DNA from: an uncultured Alphaproteobacteria bacterium
Lineage (GTDB): Bacteria; Pseudomonadota; Alphaproteobacteria; Rs-D84
Assembly: GCA_944392565.1 (NCBI GenBank)
Contig: CALXWX010000002.1
Coordinates: 1-64,000 of the forward strand
Length of the DNA: 64,000 bases
Direction: 5' to 3'
In this document: piece by piece, positions 1-9,082 of the stretch
How the letters are laid out: each line of letters begins with the position of its first letter
Position numbering within the stretch: the stretch's first letter is position 1
Made by a program: the position numbers and the translations under genes
Notes under the pieces: model-generated
The model's input: the letters and a program-made list of their open reading frames with translations, nothing else
Databases searched by the model: none
What the model was told of the DNA's origin: nothing

Positions 1-245
1 GCGCAGCGGCGGGGTGGTCAGAGTGGTCAAGAAAGAGCTACATCTTTGTCATTGCGAGTGAAACGAAGCAATCCAGTCAATTATGCACGCACGCGAATGC
101 GTGCGACTTTATTATCCACTGGATCGCCACGGTCGCTACGCTCCCTCGCGATGACAAAAAGAAAGCCACGGAATGGCACACAAAAGCAGTCCGCGCCGTT
201 GGCGCGGACAACACTTGCACTTTGCACTCTGAACTTTGCACTTTG
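1..245. repeat. Dispersed repeat with MITE-like core
   Basis: Non-coding repeat cut by the window edge. Bases 1-22 recur at about 20072-20093 and bases 47-115 recur, with changes, at 20151-20205. The core 48-155 starts with GTCATTGCGAG and ends with its near inverse CTCGCGATGAC (one mismatch), with inner CCAGT/ACTGG and a GCACGC/GCGTGC hairpin. This resembles a small non-autonomous inverted-repeat element lying downstream of a gene end. Short open frames across it are not genes. Confidence 0.75.
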
Positions 246-273
246 AAAAAACGGGGCATTTGCCCCGTTTTTT
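246..273 (-). terminator. Terminator of groES-groEL
   Basis: Stem ACGGGGCA/TGCCCCGT with a short loop, flanked by an A run on the + side and a T run on the other. It begins directly at the groEL stop codon and serves the minus-strand operon. Confidence 0.8.
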
Positions 274-1888
274 ACATCATGCCCGGCATACCGCCACCCA
301 TTTGTGGGGCGGGTTTTTCTTCGGGTATTTCTGACATCACCGCACCGGTTGTCAATAATACACCGGCGGTGCTGGCGGCCGCCTGGATTGCGGTTTTTAC
401 AACCTTGGCTGGGTCAATAATCCCAGACTTCATCATGTCGACATATTCGCCCGTTTGCGCATTGTACCCAAAATTATAGTCTTTGGATTCCATGACCTTG
501 CCGACAACGATTTCGCCGGACACGCCCGCGTTTTCAGCAATCTGGGCACATGGTGCAACCAATGCGCGGCGTACGATATCAATACCGACATTTTGATCTG
601 TATTCGCGCCGGTCAGTTTATCCAACGCCGCCGCCGCGCGTACTAACGCAATTCCACCACCGGCGACAATACCATCGGCAACGGCGGCGCGTGTTGCCGC
701 CAATGCGTCATCAACACGGTCTTTCTTTTCCTTGACTTCGACCTCTGTCATGCCGCCGACTTTGATAACGGCAACACCACCAACCAATTTTGCCAGGCGT
801 TCTGCCAGTTTTTCTTTATCGTAATCGCTGGTTGATGTTGCCATCAGTTTGCGGATTTCATCGGCGCGCGCATTGATTGCCGCCTTGTCACCCGCGCCCT
901 GGGCAATCAGGGTTGAATCTTTGCTGACAACAACTTTTTTCGCGCTGCCCAGAACATCCGTGGTGATGTTTTCAAATGTCATACCCATATCATCTGATAT
1001 AACTGTTGCGCCACAAACCGCCGCGATGTCTTTCAACATTTCTTTGCGTCTGTCGCCAAATCCTGGGGCTTTGACCGCACAAACCTTTAACCCGCCGCGC
1101 AGTTTATTCAGCACCAATGTCGCCAACGCTTCGGATTCGACATCTTCGGCAATAATCAATAATGGGCGACCCGATTGTGCCACTGGTTCCAAAATTGGCA
1201 ATAATGCTTGCAGACCGGTGATTTTCTTTTCCGAAACCAAAATTTGTGCGCCATCCAATTCAGCCAGCATTTTCTCGCTGTTTGTTACGAAATAGGGCGA
1301 CATAAAACCTTGGTCGAATTGCATACCTTCGACAACATCGATTTCTGTTTCCAATCCCTTGGCTTCTTCGACTGTGATAACGCCTTCTTTGCCAACCTTT
1401 TCCATTGCGCCGGCAATCTTTTCGCCAATTTCAGCATCCGAATTAGCCGAGATTGTTGCAACCTGGGCAATTTCCGCGCTGTCTTTGACTGGGCGCGCAT
1501 GCTTTTCAATATCTGCCACAACGGCTGCGGTTGCCATATCGATACCGCGTTTTATATCCATTGGATTCATTCCCGCGGCGATGACGCGCCGTCCTTCGCG
1601 GATAATTTTTTGCGCCAATACAGTTGCTGTTGTGGTGCCGTCCCCAGCATCATCGCCGGCTTTCTTGGCGACTTCTTGGACCATGCGTGCGCCGATATTT
1701 TCTTGGGGATCTTTTAATGATACCGCCTTGGCCACAGTAACACCGTCTTTGGTTGCGGCCGGTGCGCCGTATGATTTATCGATTACAACCGTGCGACCCT
1801 TTGGTCCCATGGTGATTTTTACAGCGTTCGCCAACTTATCAACGCCCGCCGCCATTTTATCCGTATCAAAAACAATTTCTTTTGCCAT
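272..1888 (-). CDS. groL: 60 kDa chaperonin GroEL
   Basis: Cytoplasmic ATP-driven folding chamber that works with the GroES cap. The 538 residues are full length for the family. The DGTTT ATP-binding motif is at residues 83-87 and the protein ends in the usual Gly/Met-rich tail (GGGMPGMM). The ATG follows an AAGGAT ribosome site. It is the second gene of a two-gene operon, 11 nt after groES, and shares its heat-shock-like promoter. Product assignment is certain. Confidence 0.98.
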   Translation of the reverse strand: MAKEIVFDTDKMAAGVDKLANAVKITMGPKGRTVVIDKSYGAPAATKDGVTVAKAVSLKDPQENIGARMVQEVAKKAGDDAGDGTTTATVLAQKIIREGRRVIAAGMNPMDIKRGIDMATAAVVADIEKHARPVKDSAEIAQVATISANSDAEIGEKIAGAMEKVGKEGVITVEEAKGLETEIDVVEGMQFDQGFMSPYFVTNSEKMLAELDGAQILVSEKKITGLQALLPILEPVAQSGRPLLIIAEDVESEALATLVLNKLRGGLKVCAVKAPGFGDRRKEMLKDIAAVCGATVISDDMGMTFENITTDVLGSAKKVVVSKDSTLIAQGAGDKAAINARADEIRKLMATSTSDYDKEKLAERLAKLVGGVAVIKVGGMTEVEVKEKKDRVDDALAATRAAVADGIVAGGGIALVRAAAALDKLTGANTDQNVGIDIVRRALVAPCAQIAENAGVSGEIVVGKVMESKDYNFGYNAQTGEYVDMMKSGIIDPAKVVKTAIQAAASTAGVLLTTGAVMSEIPEEKPAPQMGGGMPGMM

Positions 1889-1899
1889 GATTTAAATCC

Positions 1900-2187
1900 T
1901 TATTCTAAGATGCCTAAAATATCTGTTTCTTTGATTAATACATAATCTTTGCCGTCAATTTTAACCTCGTTCGCAGATGACGCCCATTTCGCAAACAGCA
2001 CGACATCACCAACCGCAACCGACATAGGCACGCGATCATCGCCATCAAATGCGCCATCGCCCACCGCGATTACGCGTCCGCGTGATGGTTTTTCTTTTGC
2101 GTTATCTGGGATTATAATTCCGCCGGCGGTTTTATTTTCTTCTTCGACCCGCTCCAGCAGGACATAGTTATGTAACGGTTTAAACAT
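1900..2187 (-). CDS. groS: 10 kDa co-chaperonin GroES
   Basis: Heptameric lid of the GroEL chamber. The 95-residue product starts [14 protein letters not shown] and contains the mobile-loop segment [16 protein letters not shown] typical of GroES. Two ATGs lie six bases apart (2193 and 2187). The AAAGGAG site is 8 nt from the second but only 2 nt from the first, so 2187 is chosen. An upstream in-frame extension to 2262 would run through the promoter and is rejected. Confidence 0.97.
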   Translation of the reverse strand: MFKPLHNYVLLERVEEENKTAGGIIIPDNAKEKPSRGRVIAVGDGAFDGDDRVPMSVAVGDVVLFAKWASSANEVKIDGKDYVLIKETDILGILE

Positions 2188-2234
2188 ATGCATTTCTCCT
2201 TTGTTAAACCCATGTAATCTTGCTTCTGCGTGTG

Positions 2235-2262
2235 AATATAGTGCGTCAGTTTCGGATTTCAA
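2235..2262 (-). promoter_or_regulatory. groES promoter, heat-shock-like
   Basis: On the minus strand TTGAAA (2257-2262), 16 nt, TATATT (2235-2240). The -35 region reads CTTGAAA, which also fits the sigma-32 -35 consensus; lon has the same box. No CIRCE inverted repeat is visible upstream of groES. Confidence 0.55.
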
Positions 2263-2331
2263 GACTTGATTTTATACATTCACTATAATATGCTGTACGC
2301 ATCGGCGCAATGGGAACAAAAGGGGATATAT

Positions 2332-2679
2332 ATGTACGATAAAAACAATGTATTTGCAAAAATAATTCGTGGTGAAATTCCATCCCGCGTGGTGTACAGC
2401 GATGATTATGTGTTGGCATTTCATGATAATGCACCGCGTGCAAAAACGCATGTTTTGGTGGTGCCGCGTGGGGAATATACAGATATCTATGACTTTACCG
2501 CCAACGCCCCCACAGAATTACAGATGGGCTTTTGGCGCGGCGTGCGTGCAACCGTGGACGCATTAGGTTTACGGGAAAACTTTCGCACAGTCGCGAATAC
2601 GGGACCTGGTGCTGGACAGAGTGTATTTCATTTTCATGTGCATATAATGAGTGATGAACGATTCAAAACAGACTTTTAA
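2332..2679 (+). CDS. HIT family nucleotide hydrolase
   Basis: Histidine-triad protein of the HinT type, a cytoplasmic nucleoside phosphoramidate or AMP-conjugate hydrolase. The 115-residue product carries the triad HFHVHI near its C-terminus and the N-terminal FAKIIRGEIPSRVVY typical of HIT proteins. The ATG at 2332 follows an AGGGG site; earlier in-frame ATGs sit on or next to the TATAAT at 2284-2289, so they are less likely. It overlaps the next gene by 26-29 nt, suggesting coupled translation. Confidence 0.93.
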   Translation: MYDKNNVFAKIIRGEIPSRVVYSDDYVLAFHDNAPRAKTHVLVVPRGEYTDIYDFTANAPTELQMGFWRGVRATVDALGLRENFRTVANTGPGAGQSVFHFHVHIMSDERFKTDF

Positions 2680-2884
2680 TATTCGTGTTGTGCCGCGTGC
2701 CAGATTAAATAAAATTGTTGATGACGGATGCGGCAATCTGCGCGTGTATACAACCACCGCGCCCACGGATGGTGCGGCAAACGCGGCGGTGATAAAAATG
2801 CTGGCGCGGCACTTTGATGTGCCAAAATCCAGCATTCAAATCATCCGCGGCACCACATCCCGGGATAAAGTTATCCAGTTTTAA
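2651..2884 (+). CDS. DUF167 (YggU-like) protein
   Basis: Small protein of the DUF167/YggU family, function unknown. The 77-residue sequence has the family pattern IRVVPRARLNKI at the N-terminus and the APTDGAANAAVIKMLA segment. It starts at GTG 2651 or ATG 2654 inside the end of the HIT gene. Its stop overlaps the stop of the convergent LOG gene by 3-4 nt. Confidence 0.85.
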   Translation: MMNDSKQTFNIRVVPRARLNKIVDDGCGNLRVYTTTAPTDGAANAAVIKMLARHFDVPKSSIQIIRGTTSRDKVIQF

Positions 2885-3432
2885 TAATTCACTATTTTCC
2901 GGATCAGTTCGGTCGGCGTGCGCGCAACATGAATGTTATAGTCATGTACACTTTCGATAAATCCAGACCGCTGCATATGTATAAACAGTCGCGCAAATGG
3001 CGCCCAAAATGATGCAGTGTTCAAAAAGAACAGCGGCTTTTTCGATTCACCAATCTGTTGCATCGTCATAATATCGGTCAGTTCATTCAGTGTACCGATT
3101 CCGCCTGGCAATATTATGAATGCATCAGACAATTCAAACATTTTTTGTTTGCGTTCATTAACACCATCGACAACCTCTATATCAACACCGGTATGTACTG
3201 GTTCTTGTTTTTCGATAACATTGCTTGTCGATACACCGATAACATGCCCGCCGGCGTCCAGTGCCGCGGTCGCAACCGTACCCATCAGACCAACATCGCC
3301 ACCACCAAAAACCATACGAATATTATTTTCGCCCAGAAATTCGCCAATTTGTGCCGCATGACGCGCAAAGTCTGGATTAGTGCCGAATTGATGTCCGCAA
3401 TAAACCGCAATAGATTTCAATCTTCCTGTCAT
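2881..3432 (-). CDS. LOG family nucleotide phosphoribohydrolase
   Basis: Member of the LOG (TIGR00730) family, which cleaves the base from nucleoside 5'-monophosphates. The 183 residues show the Rossmann-like FGGGDVGLMG and the family signature PGGIGTLNELTDI. The start follows AAAGGA. A promoter TTCATA-17-TATAAT lies just upstream on the minus strand in the gap shared with tilS. The substrate is not predictable; bacterial LOG proteins are often annotated as cytokinin-activating or general nucleotide hydrolases. Confidence 0.9.
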   Translation of the reverse strand: MTGRLKSIAVYCGHQFGTNPDFARHAAQIGEFLGENNIRMVFGGGDVGLMGTVATAALDAGGHVIGVSTSNVIEKQEPVHTGVDIEVVDGVNERKQKMFELSDAFIILPGGIGTLNELTDIMTMQQIGESKKPLFFLNTASFWAPFARLFIHMQRSGFIESVHDYNIHVARTPTELIRKIVNY

Positions 3433-3482
3433 AATGTGATTTTCCTTTATTTTTGGAAATTATAGCATAAAATGACTGCGTT

Positions 3483-4466
3483 ATGAATCAAAACTTTATT
3501 GATTTTATGCGGAAATACCAGGGGGCCAAATTGGCTGTGGCGGTCAGTGGTGGGGTGGATTCAGTCTGCCTGTTGCACTGGTTGGTAGAACTAAAAATGG
3601 ATGTGGTGTGTTTACATGTAAATCATGGGTTGCGCAGAAATGCCGAAACAGAAACACAATATGTGCGTGAACTGTGCGACAAATTAAATATTCCGTGCCA
3701 GATTTTTTATTGGACAGATGATAAGCCAACCACGGGACTAGAAGCCGCCGCCCGTAACGCACGGTATAAATTCATGACCGATTTTTGTCATGAAAATAAT
3801 ATTGATGCATTATTGACCGCGCACCAGGCCGATGACCAGATTGAAACATTTTTAATGAATTTGGGGCGGGGCAGTGGTCTGTATGGTCTGGCGGCGATGC
3901 GACGCGAATCTGTGCGTGATGGGGTTAAAATCTTGCGACCATTATTGAATGTTTCGCGCGCAGAATTGGCGAAATATTGTAAAGATAATGGAATTAAATA
4001 TTTTTCTGATGAAATGAACAATGATCCACAGTACACACGCGTGCGCATTCGCCAGAATCGGCATTTGCTGGCGGACAAACTGGGGATTACTGATGCGCGA
4101 ATTTTATTGGCGATTAATAATCTGGGGCGTACGCGTGACGCAATGGACAGAAAAATTGCAGATTTGGCGGCGCATGTCATTGATAATCAGCGCGCGGTAT
4201 TTGATGCATCTTTTCTATTTGACCCCGAACCCGATATTAGATTAAAGTTGCTGGGGACACTGATTCAAAAAATCGGGGGGGATGAATATCAGCCACGCTT
4301 GAATTCGCTGTCAAATGCACTAATTAATTTGCAGCACGACTGTAAATTCACATTGGGGCATTGCACGTTGCGGCGGTTGGGAACCCGAATTTTAATCGTG
4401 TCAGAAGGCTCAAAAACAAGTTTCAGGACAAGATATGGAAAACAAAAATCAAAAAAACATGAATAA
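3483..4466 (+). CDS. tilS: tRNA(Ile)-lysidine synthase TilS
   Basis: ATP-dependent enzyme that converts C34 of tRNA(Ile)(CAU) to lysidine. The PP-loop SGGVDS is at residues 22-27, and the following HVNHGLR and ARNARYKF segments fit TilS. At 327 residues it is shorter than the roughly 430 of E. coli and lacks much of the C-terminal domain, like other short TilS forms. No Shine-Dalgarno is seen; a TAAAAT lies 9 nt before the ATG. It overlaps ftsH by 32 nt, a common tilS-ftsH arrangement. Confidence 0.93.
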   Translation: MNQNFIDFMRKYQGAKLAVAVSGGVDSVCLLHWLVELKMDVVCLHVNHGLRRNAETETQYVRELCDKLNIPCQIFYWTDDKPTTGLEAAARNARYKFMTDFCHENNIDALLTAHQADDQIETFLMNLGRGSGLYGLAAMRRESVRDGVKILRPLLNVSRAELAKYCKDNGIKYFSDEMNNDPQYTRVRIRQNRHLLADKLGITDARILLAINNLGRTRDAMDRKIADLAAHVIDNQRAVFDASFLFDPEPDIRLKLLGTLIQKIGGDEYQPRLNSLSNALINLQHDCKFTLGHCTLRRLGTRILIVSEGSKTSFRTRYGKQKSKKHE

Positions 4467-6360
4467 CAAGAAAAACAAGAACGGATTTTTTCGCCGCGGG
4501 GACGGTGGCAATGTATTTCTGATTATCTTTGTGGCGTTGTTCGCAGCAATGCTGGTGCGTGCGTTTGTTGCATCGCCATCGGCGCCGCAATTTTTGCCAG
4601 ACGGCACACCCGCGCCCCAGCCGGTTGAATTAACTTTTTCTGATGTGTTGCGGCGTGCATCTGATATAAAGACAATGGAAATTCGTGGTAATGACGCATC
4701 AGGTACATTGAACGATGGCACGCCGTACACGGCAACAATTACATATGATCCAGAACTGTTGGGCAAAATTGCCGACAGTGGTGCAACAATATCAATCGAC
4801 ACATCAAAAACATGGGTTGATTATCTGGGAACATGGGTGCCGATTTTGATGGGGCTGTTCTTTATATGGTGGATTTTCCGCGGGTTCAAGGGCGCGGCGG
4901 GTGGCATCGGGCGCACATTGACGCAACAAAACCCGACAAAAATCACAACAGGAAAAACAAAAACGACATTCAACGATGTTGCCGGTATTGATTCTGAAAA
5001 GCAAGAATTAATGGAAATTGTTGATTTCCTGAAAAACAAAGAAAAATTTCAGGCAGTTGGTGCGCGCGTGCCGCGTGGGATATTGCTGTCGGGCGAACCA
5101 GGCACGGGTAAAACATTGCTGGCGCGTGCAATCGCAGGCGAAGCGAATGTCCCGTTCTTTGCCGCATCCGGCAGTGATTTTTCCGGAATTATCGTTGGTC
5201 TGGGGGTTGCAAAAATCAAAGAAATATTTGACATGGCAAAGCGTAATGCACCATGCATATTATTCATCGATGAAATTGACGCAATTGGCCAGCGGCGCAG
5301 TACGCATTCATACAATGATCAAGATCGCGAACAAACATTAAATCAATTGCTGATTGAAATGGATGGATTTTCGAATGATACGGGCATAATTGTTATCGGG
5401 GCAACGAACCGTGCGGACATGTTGGATCCGGCATTGTTGCGCCCGGGTCGCTTTGACCGCCAGGTATACATTGAACTGCCCGATCTGTCGGGACGGCGTC
5501 AGATATTGGATTTGTATGCCAAAAAGGTGAAAATTGCATCTGATGTCAATCTGCAAGATTTGGCGCGTGGCACAACCGGATTTTCCGGCGCAGATTTGGA
5601 AAATTTACTGAACGAGGCTGCATTACTGGCGGTTCGTAATGGTCGCACAGAAATTGCCCCCGCGGATATAGAAGAAGCCCGTGATAAAATATTGATGGGA
5701 CCGCGCAAGGTTCGCAAGATGCGTCCCGAAGATATCAAATTGACCGCATATCACGAAGCGGGTCATGCGTTCGTCAGCGTAATGTATTCGGATATCACCG
5801 ACCCGATACACAAGGCGACAATTATTCCGCGTGGTCGCGCACTGGGGATGGTCCAGCATTTGCCCATTGATGACAAGGTTTCAATGACCATTGCCGAAGT
5901 TCGTGCAAATCTGGCGATTGCGCTGGCGGGGCGCAGTGCCGAAGAGGTATTTTTTGGCACGGATAAAATAACCACTGGCGCAGAAAGCGATATCGCCATG
6001 GCAACGCGGTTGGCGCGCTATTCGATAACAACGGCCGGGTTGTCGGAAAAAGTCGGACTGGCGGCAATAAACCAGGTAAATAATTTTGGTAATCGGACGG
6101 CATTGGAAAACGCGTCTGAAAAAACCGCGGAATTGGTCGATGCCGAAGTGCGCGCGTGGTTGGACGCGGCGCATGCCGATGCCACACGGTGGTTAAGTAA
6201 AAATAAAGAAACCGTTCGCAAGTTAGCAGAAGAATTATTGGCACGCGAAACATTGACGGGCGATGAAATCAAAGAAATCATTTCTGGTCAATCACAGAAA
6301 AAGACAGCAAAAAAATCAAAAACACCAGGAACAACGCGCAAAAATGCCAAATCAAAATAA
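4435..6360 (+). CDS. ftsH: Membrane AAA+ metalloprotease FtsH
   Basis: Inner-membrane zinc protease that degrades membrane and regulatory proteins. Its 641 residues are full length. Membrane segments lie at about 27-46 and 133-149. Walker A GEPGTGKT is at 220-227, Walker B ILFIDEID at 275-282, the arginine-finger stretch near 336-342 and the zinc motif HEAGH at 440-444. The central pore loop, normally MFVG, reads IIVG (252-255), so the aromatic residue is missing. The start lies inside tilS and the next gene starts 17 nt before its stop. Confidence 0.97.
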   Translation: MENKNQKNMNNKKNKNGFFRRGDGGNVFLIIFVALFAAMLVRAFVASPSAPQFLPDGTPAPQPVELTFSDVLRRASDIKTMEIRGNDASGTLNDGTPYTATITYDPELLGKIADSGATISIDTSKTWVDYLGTWVPILMGLFFIWWIFRGFKGAAGGIGRTLTQQNPTKITTGKTKTTFNDVAGIDSEKQELMEIVDFLKNKEKFQAVGARVPRGILLSGEPGTGKTLLARAIAGEANVPFFAASGSDFSGIIVGLGVAKIKEIFDMAKRNAPCILFIDEIDAIGQRRSTHSYNDQDREQTLNQLLIEMDGFSNDTGIIVIGATNRADMLDPALLRPGRFDRQVYIELPDLSGRRQILDLYAKKVKIASDVNLQDLARGTTGFSGADLENLLNEAALLAVRNGRTEIAPADIEEARDKILMGPRKVRKMRPEDIKLTAYHEAGHAFVSVMYSDITDPIHKATIIPRGRALGMVQHLPIDDKVSMTIAEVRANLAIALAGRSAEEVFFGTDKITTGAESDIAMATRLARYSITTAGLSEKVGLAAINQVNNFGNRTALENASEKTAELVDAEVRAWLDAAHADATRWLSKNKETVRKLAEELLARETLTGDEIKEIISGQSQKKTAKKSKTPGTTRKNAKSK

Positions 6361-6994
6361 TACACCGAATTTTGAAGTGCTGCACATGCCACCAGAAAAC
6401 ACCAATTCTTTATTGGTGACATCCGGTGGCGATGCCGTAATTTTTGACGCATGGGGTCGCGCGGATGCGTGGGAAAAACTGCTGGAATCGCGTGGTTTGC
6501 GATTGCGGGCGATATATTCAACGCATGGGCATGGCGATCATATTTCTGCGGCACCCGAACTGGCAGAAAAGTATAATGTTCCATGGTATTTAAACAGCGA
6601 AGACAATGTATTAATATCATGGTCTGACGGTTTGCTGGAATATTTTGGATTGCCCAAACTGGACGGCAATTATCGCGCCCCCACAGATATCGATTCTGGT
6701 AATATAGAGATATTGCCAAATATTTATATGGATGTTATTGAAACGCCCGGGCATTCAGCGGGCGGCATGTCGTATTATTTCCCAGATTTTGGTGTTTTGG
6801 TTACAGGCGACACATTATTCCGTGACAGTTGTGGTCGATATGATTTGCCAGGTGGTGATATGAACGCGCTGATGCAATCGATTGCAAAGATTTATGAAAT
6901 GAATTTACCGGACGAAACATATGTTGTTCACGGTCATGGTATTGATTCGACTATTGGAATATTAAAAAAAGAAAATCCATATTTCAAAGAATGA
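6344..6994 (+). CDS. MBL-fold hydrolase (glyoxalase II-like)
   Basis: Metallo-beta-lactamase fold hydrolase, probably acting on a thioester or similar bond. The metal motif THGHGDH is near residues 57-63, with later metal ligands at ETPGHSAGGMSY, VTGDTLF and VHGHG. The 216 residues fit glyoxalase II-like hydrolases, but substrate cannot be told. The start at 6344 overlaps the end of ftsH by 17 nt, so it is the third gene of a tilS-ftsH operon. A terminator follows directly. Confidence 0.88.
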   Translation: MPNQNNTPNFEVLHMPPENTNSLLVTSGGDAVIFDAWGRADAWEKLLESRGLRLRAIYSTHGHGDHISAAPELAEKYNVPWYLNSEDNVLISWSDGLLEYFGLPKLDGNYRAPTDIDSGNIEILPNIYMDVIETPGHSAGGMSYYFPDFGVLVTGDTLFRDSCGRYDLPGGDMNALMQSIAKIYEMNLPDETYVVHGHGIDSTIGILKKENPYFKE

Positions 6995-7000
6995 TAAAAA

Positions 7001-7025
7001 AAACGCCCAAACGGGCGTTTTTTTA
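7001..7025. terminator. Bidirectional terminator
   Basis: AAACGCCC (7001-7008) pairs with GGGCGTTT (7013-7020), with an A run before and a T run after. It serves the MBL gene on + and RNase J on -, whose stop codon lies in the T run. Confidence 0.85.
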
Positions 7026-8831
7026 TTTTTGTACGAAATGCACACTGTATTGTGGCTTTTTGTCCGGCCCCAGTGATGCGCGTACAACCTTGTTTGATGC
7101 GACTTGGACCGCGCGAATCAGGTTTGAACGATCTTTGCGTTCTGCCTTGGTCAGTGCATCGATTGCCTTGGTAATTTCGATTTGAATTTGCCGTTTCATA
7201 AACCCGGTGTCATCCGTTTCGAATATACCGGCACTGGATACCTCTGGCGTGCCTTTCAGGAAACCGCGCTTGTCCACCGGCAGCGTGACAAATATCGCAC
7301 CATTGGTGGCAATCTTTTTACGGGTTTTGTACACTGGGTCATCCGTGCTGCGTTCGGTTTCACCTTCCATAACAACGAAACCTGTTTCGATTGTTTCTGC
7401 GATATACGGCGCTTCGCCATCAGCCAGTGCAATCATTTCGCCATTATGCACAACCATCATATGCTTTGCACCACCGCGTTCCATCGCCATTTTCCCGTTC
7501 AGCATTTCGTTAATATAATCGCCATGCATCGGGACAGAAACCTGGGGATGAACCATGTCATAGAATCGTTCAAATTCCGGACGACCGGCGTGACCACTGG
7601 CGTGCAGATGATCTGTATCAAATATCGTATGTGTCTTGATGCCCATCCGCGCCAGTTTGTTGTACAGATATGAAACATCTTGTTCGCGACCCGGGATAAT
7701 AATTGCACTGAACAGAACAGTGTCCGTTGGCTGTAATTTCATTTCTTTCACATGCCCACGACACAGACGCGTCAGCATTGCATATTGTTCACCCTGGGAA
7801 CCGGTCAAGAAAATTGCCTGTTTTTCTGCGGGTAAATCTTTGATGTCGCTGTGCAGATAAACTTCATCGCGTCCCAGATATCCAAAATCCATACCCATTT
7901 CGCGGAATTCTGGCAATCCGACATACGGCACCGGGTTTGGATTACTGCGTTCTTTGATTGCGGCAACGCGTCCCGCGGCACGCGCGGCCTCTGTAAACAT
8001 TTTCATACGCGCAATCGACCGCGAATACCCGGTAACCAACACGCGACCCGGGGCGTTTTTCATAATTTCAGTTAATGTTTCGCGAACCTGGACTTCGGTT
8101 GTCTGTGCCTCTTGCCGGGATGCAGATGTTGAATCACACATGCATGCCAACAATTTTGGGTCAGACCCAATTTCACGCAAGCGCGCATAGTCGGTTGGTT
8201 CTTCTATTGGGTTATCATCGTTAAATGTCCAATCGCCTGTATGTAAAACCTTGCCGGCGGGTGTTTTGATAATCAACATCTGGGCTTCTGGTACGGAATG
8301 GGAAACATGGAATGTTTCAACTTCGAACGGGTCCAGTTTCAGCGTTGCGCCATGATGATCAAATATCACGATATCTTTACCCGGGGTAAAATCAATTTCG
8401 CACCCGCGGAATGTCTGTGCCAATATTTCGCCCGGAAAACGGGTACAGTAAATAGGCTTTCTGAATTTTGGCCAAACATATTTCAATGCGCCGATATGAT
8501 CTTCGTGACCATGGGTCATAACGAAACCAACAACATCTTTTTTGCGCTTTTCCAGCCATGTTGTATCACAATATTGAACATCGCCGGCGCCGATTTCTTC
8601 TTCCAGAAATCCCATGCCGCAATCAACGACCAGATATTTCCCCTTGTATTTATAAACATACATATTCTGACCGACATGTTCCAAACCGCCCAGTGCCATA
8701 AAGTACAATTTTTCATCGTTTTTATCACTTTCATGTTTGTTCATGCCGCGTATTTTTGCGGGCTTTTTCTGCGCCACATCTGCATCGGCAATTGTATCCG
8801 GTGCGAATGGCTTTTCTTTTACTTTTACCAT
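7023..8831 (-). CDS. rnj: Ribonuclease J
   Basis: Metallo-beta-lactamase/beta-CASP ribonuclease with endo- and 5'-exonuclease activity in mRNA decay and RNA maturation. The 602 residues include the metal site THGHEDH at 106-112, a core starting LYFMALGGLEHVGQN, and the beta-CASP histidine region HASGHAG. About 40 residues of charged N-terminal extension precede the core. The ATG follows AAGGAT. It stands alone between a terminator and a structured intergenic region. Confidence 0.95.
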   Translation of the reverse strand: MVKVKEKPFAPDTIADADVAQKKPAKIRGMNKHESDKNDEKLYFMALGGLEHVGQNMYVYKYKGKYLVVDCGMGFLEEEIGAGDVQYCDTTWLEKRKKDVVGFVMTHGHEDHIGALKYVWPKFRKPIYCTRFPGEILAQTFRGCEIDFTPGKDIVIFDHHGATLKLDPFEVETFHVSHSVPEAQMLIIKTPAGKVLHTGDWTFNDDNPIEEPTDYARLREIGSDPKLLACMCDSTSASRQEAQTTEVQVRETLTEIMKNAPGRVLVTGYSRSIARMKMFTEAARAAGRVAAIKERSNPNPVPYVGLPEFREMGMDFGYLGRDEVYLHSDIKDLPAEKQAIFLTGSQGEQYAMLTRLCRGHVKEMKLQPTDTVLFSAIIIPGREQDVSYLYNKLARMGIKTHTIFDTDHLHASGHAGRPEFERFYDMVHPQVSVPMHGDYINEMLNGKMAMERGGAKHMMVVHNGEMIALADGEAPYIAETIETGFVVMEGETERSTDDPVYKTRKKIATNGAIFVTLPVDKRGFLKGTPEVSSAGIFETDDTGFMKRQIQIEITKAIDALTKAERKDRSNLIRAVQVASNKVVRASLGPDKKPQYSVHFVQK

Positions 8832-9062
8832 ATATAATCCTTTTTATTCAGTTTTCATATTTGCGCCGCCACATCAATCCATTGCCAATAAAGAATTTCT
8901 TTATTTGTAGTGAATCTGTGGCGGCGCGGCATTTTTCCCACGCGATAATAAAAAATAATTATATCCAACGGGGATGGTTATCCAGGACGCACAGCGTCCT
9001 AAATCTCTCTGTTTTCGGTGATAATAATACACTATTATCAATTAAATGCAAGGAAAAATGAA
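8832..9062. other. Intergenic region with inverted repeats
   Basis: No gene is visible. It contains an 11-bp perfect inverted repeat, GCGCCGCCACA (8863-8873) and TGTGGCGGCGC (8917-8927), around a 43-nt AT-rich loop, and a second hairpin AGGACGC-ACA-GCGTCCT (8984-9000). Neither is followed by a T run, so they are not ordinary terminators. They could be an operator or a leader structure for RNase J. Confidence 0.5.
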
Positions 9063-9080
9063 ATCGCCCAAATGGGCGAT
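9063..9080 (-). terminator. Terminator of M23 peptidase gene
   Basis: ATCGCCCA/TGGGCGAT hairpin with a 2-nt loop directly after the stop of the minus-strand gene, followed on that strand by a T-rich tail. Confidence 0.7.
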
Positions 9081-9082
9081 GC

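Noticed and set aside
46-259. Short frames on both strands
   Set aside because: They fall within the dispersed repeat and translate it; no gene support.
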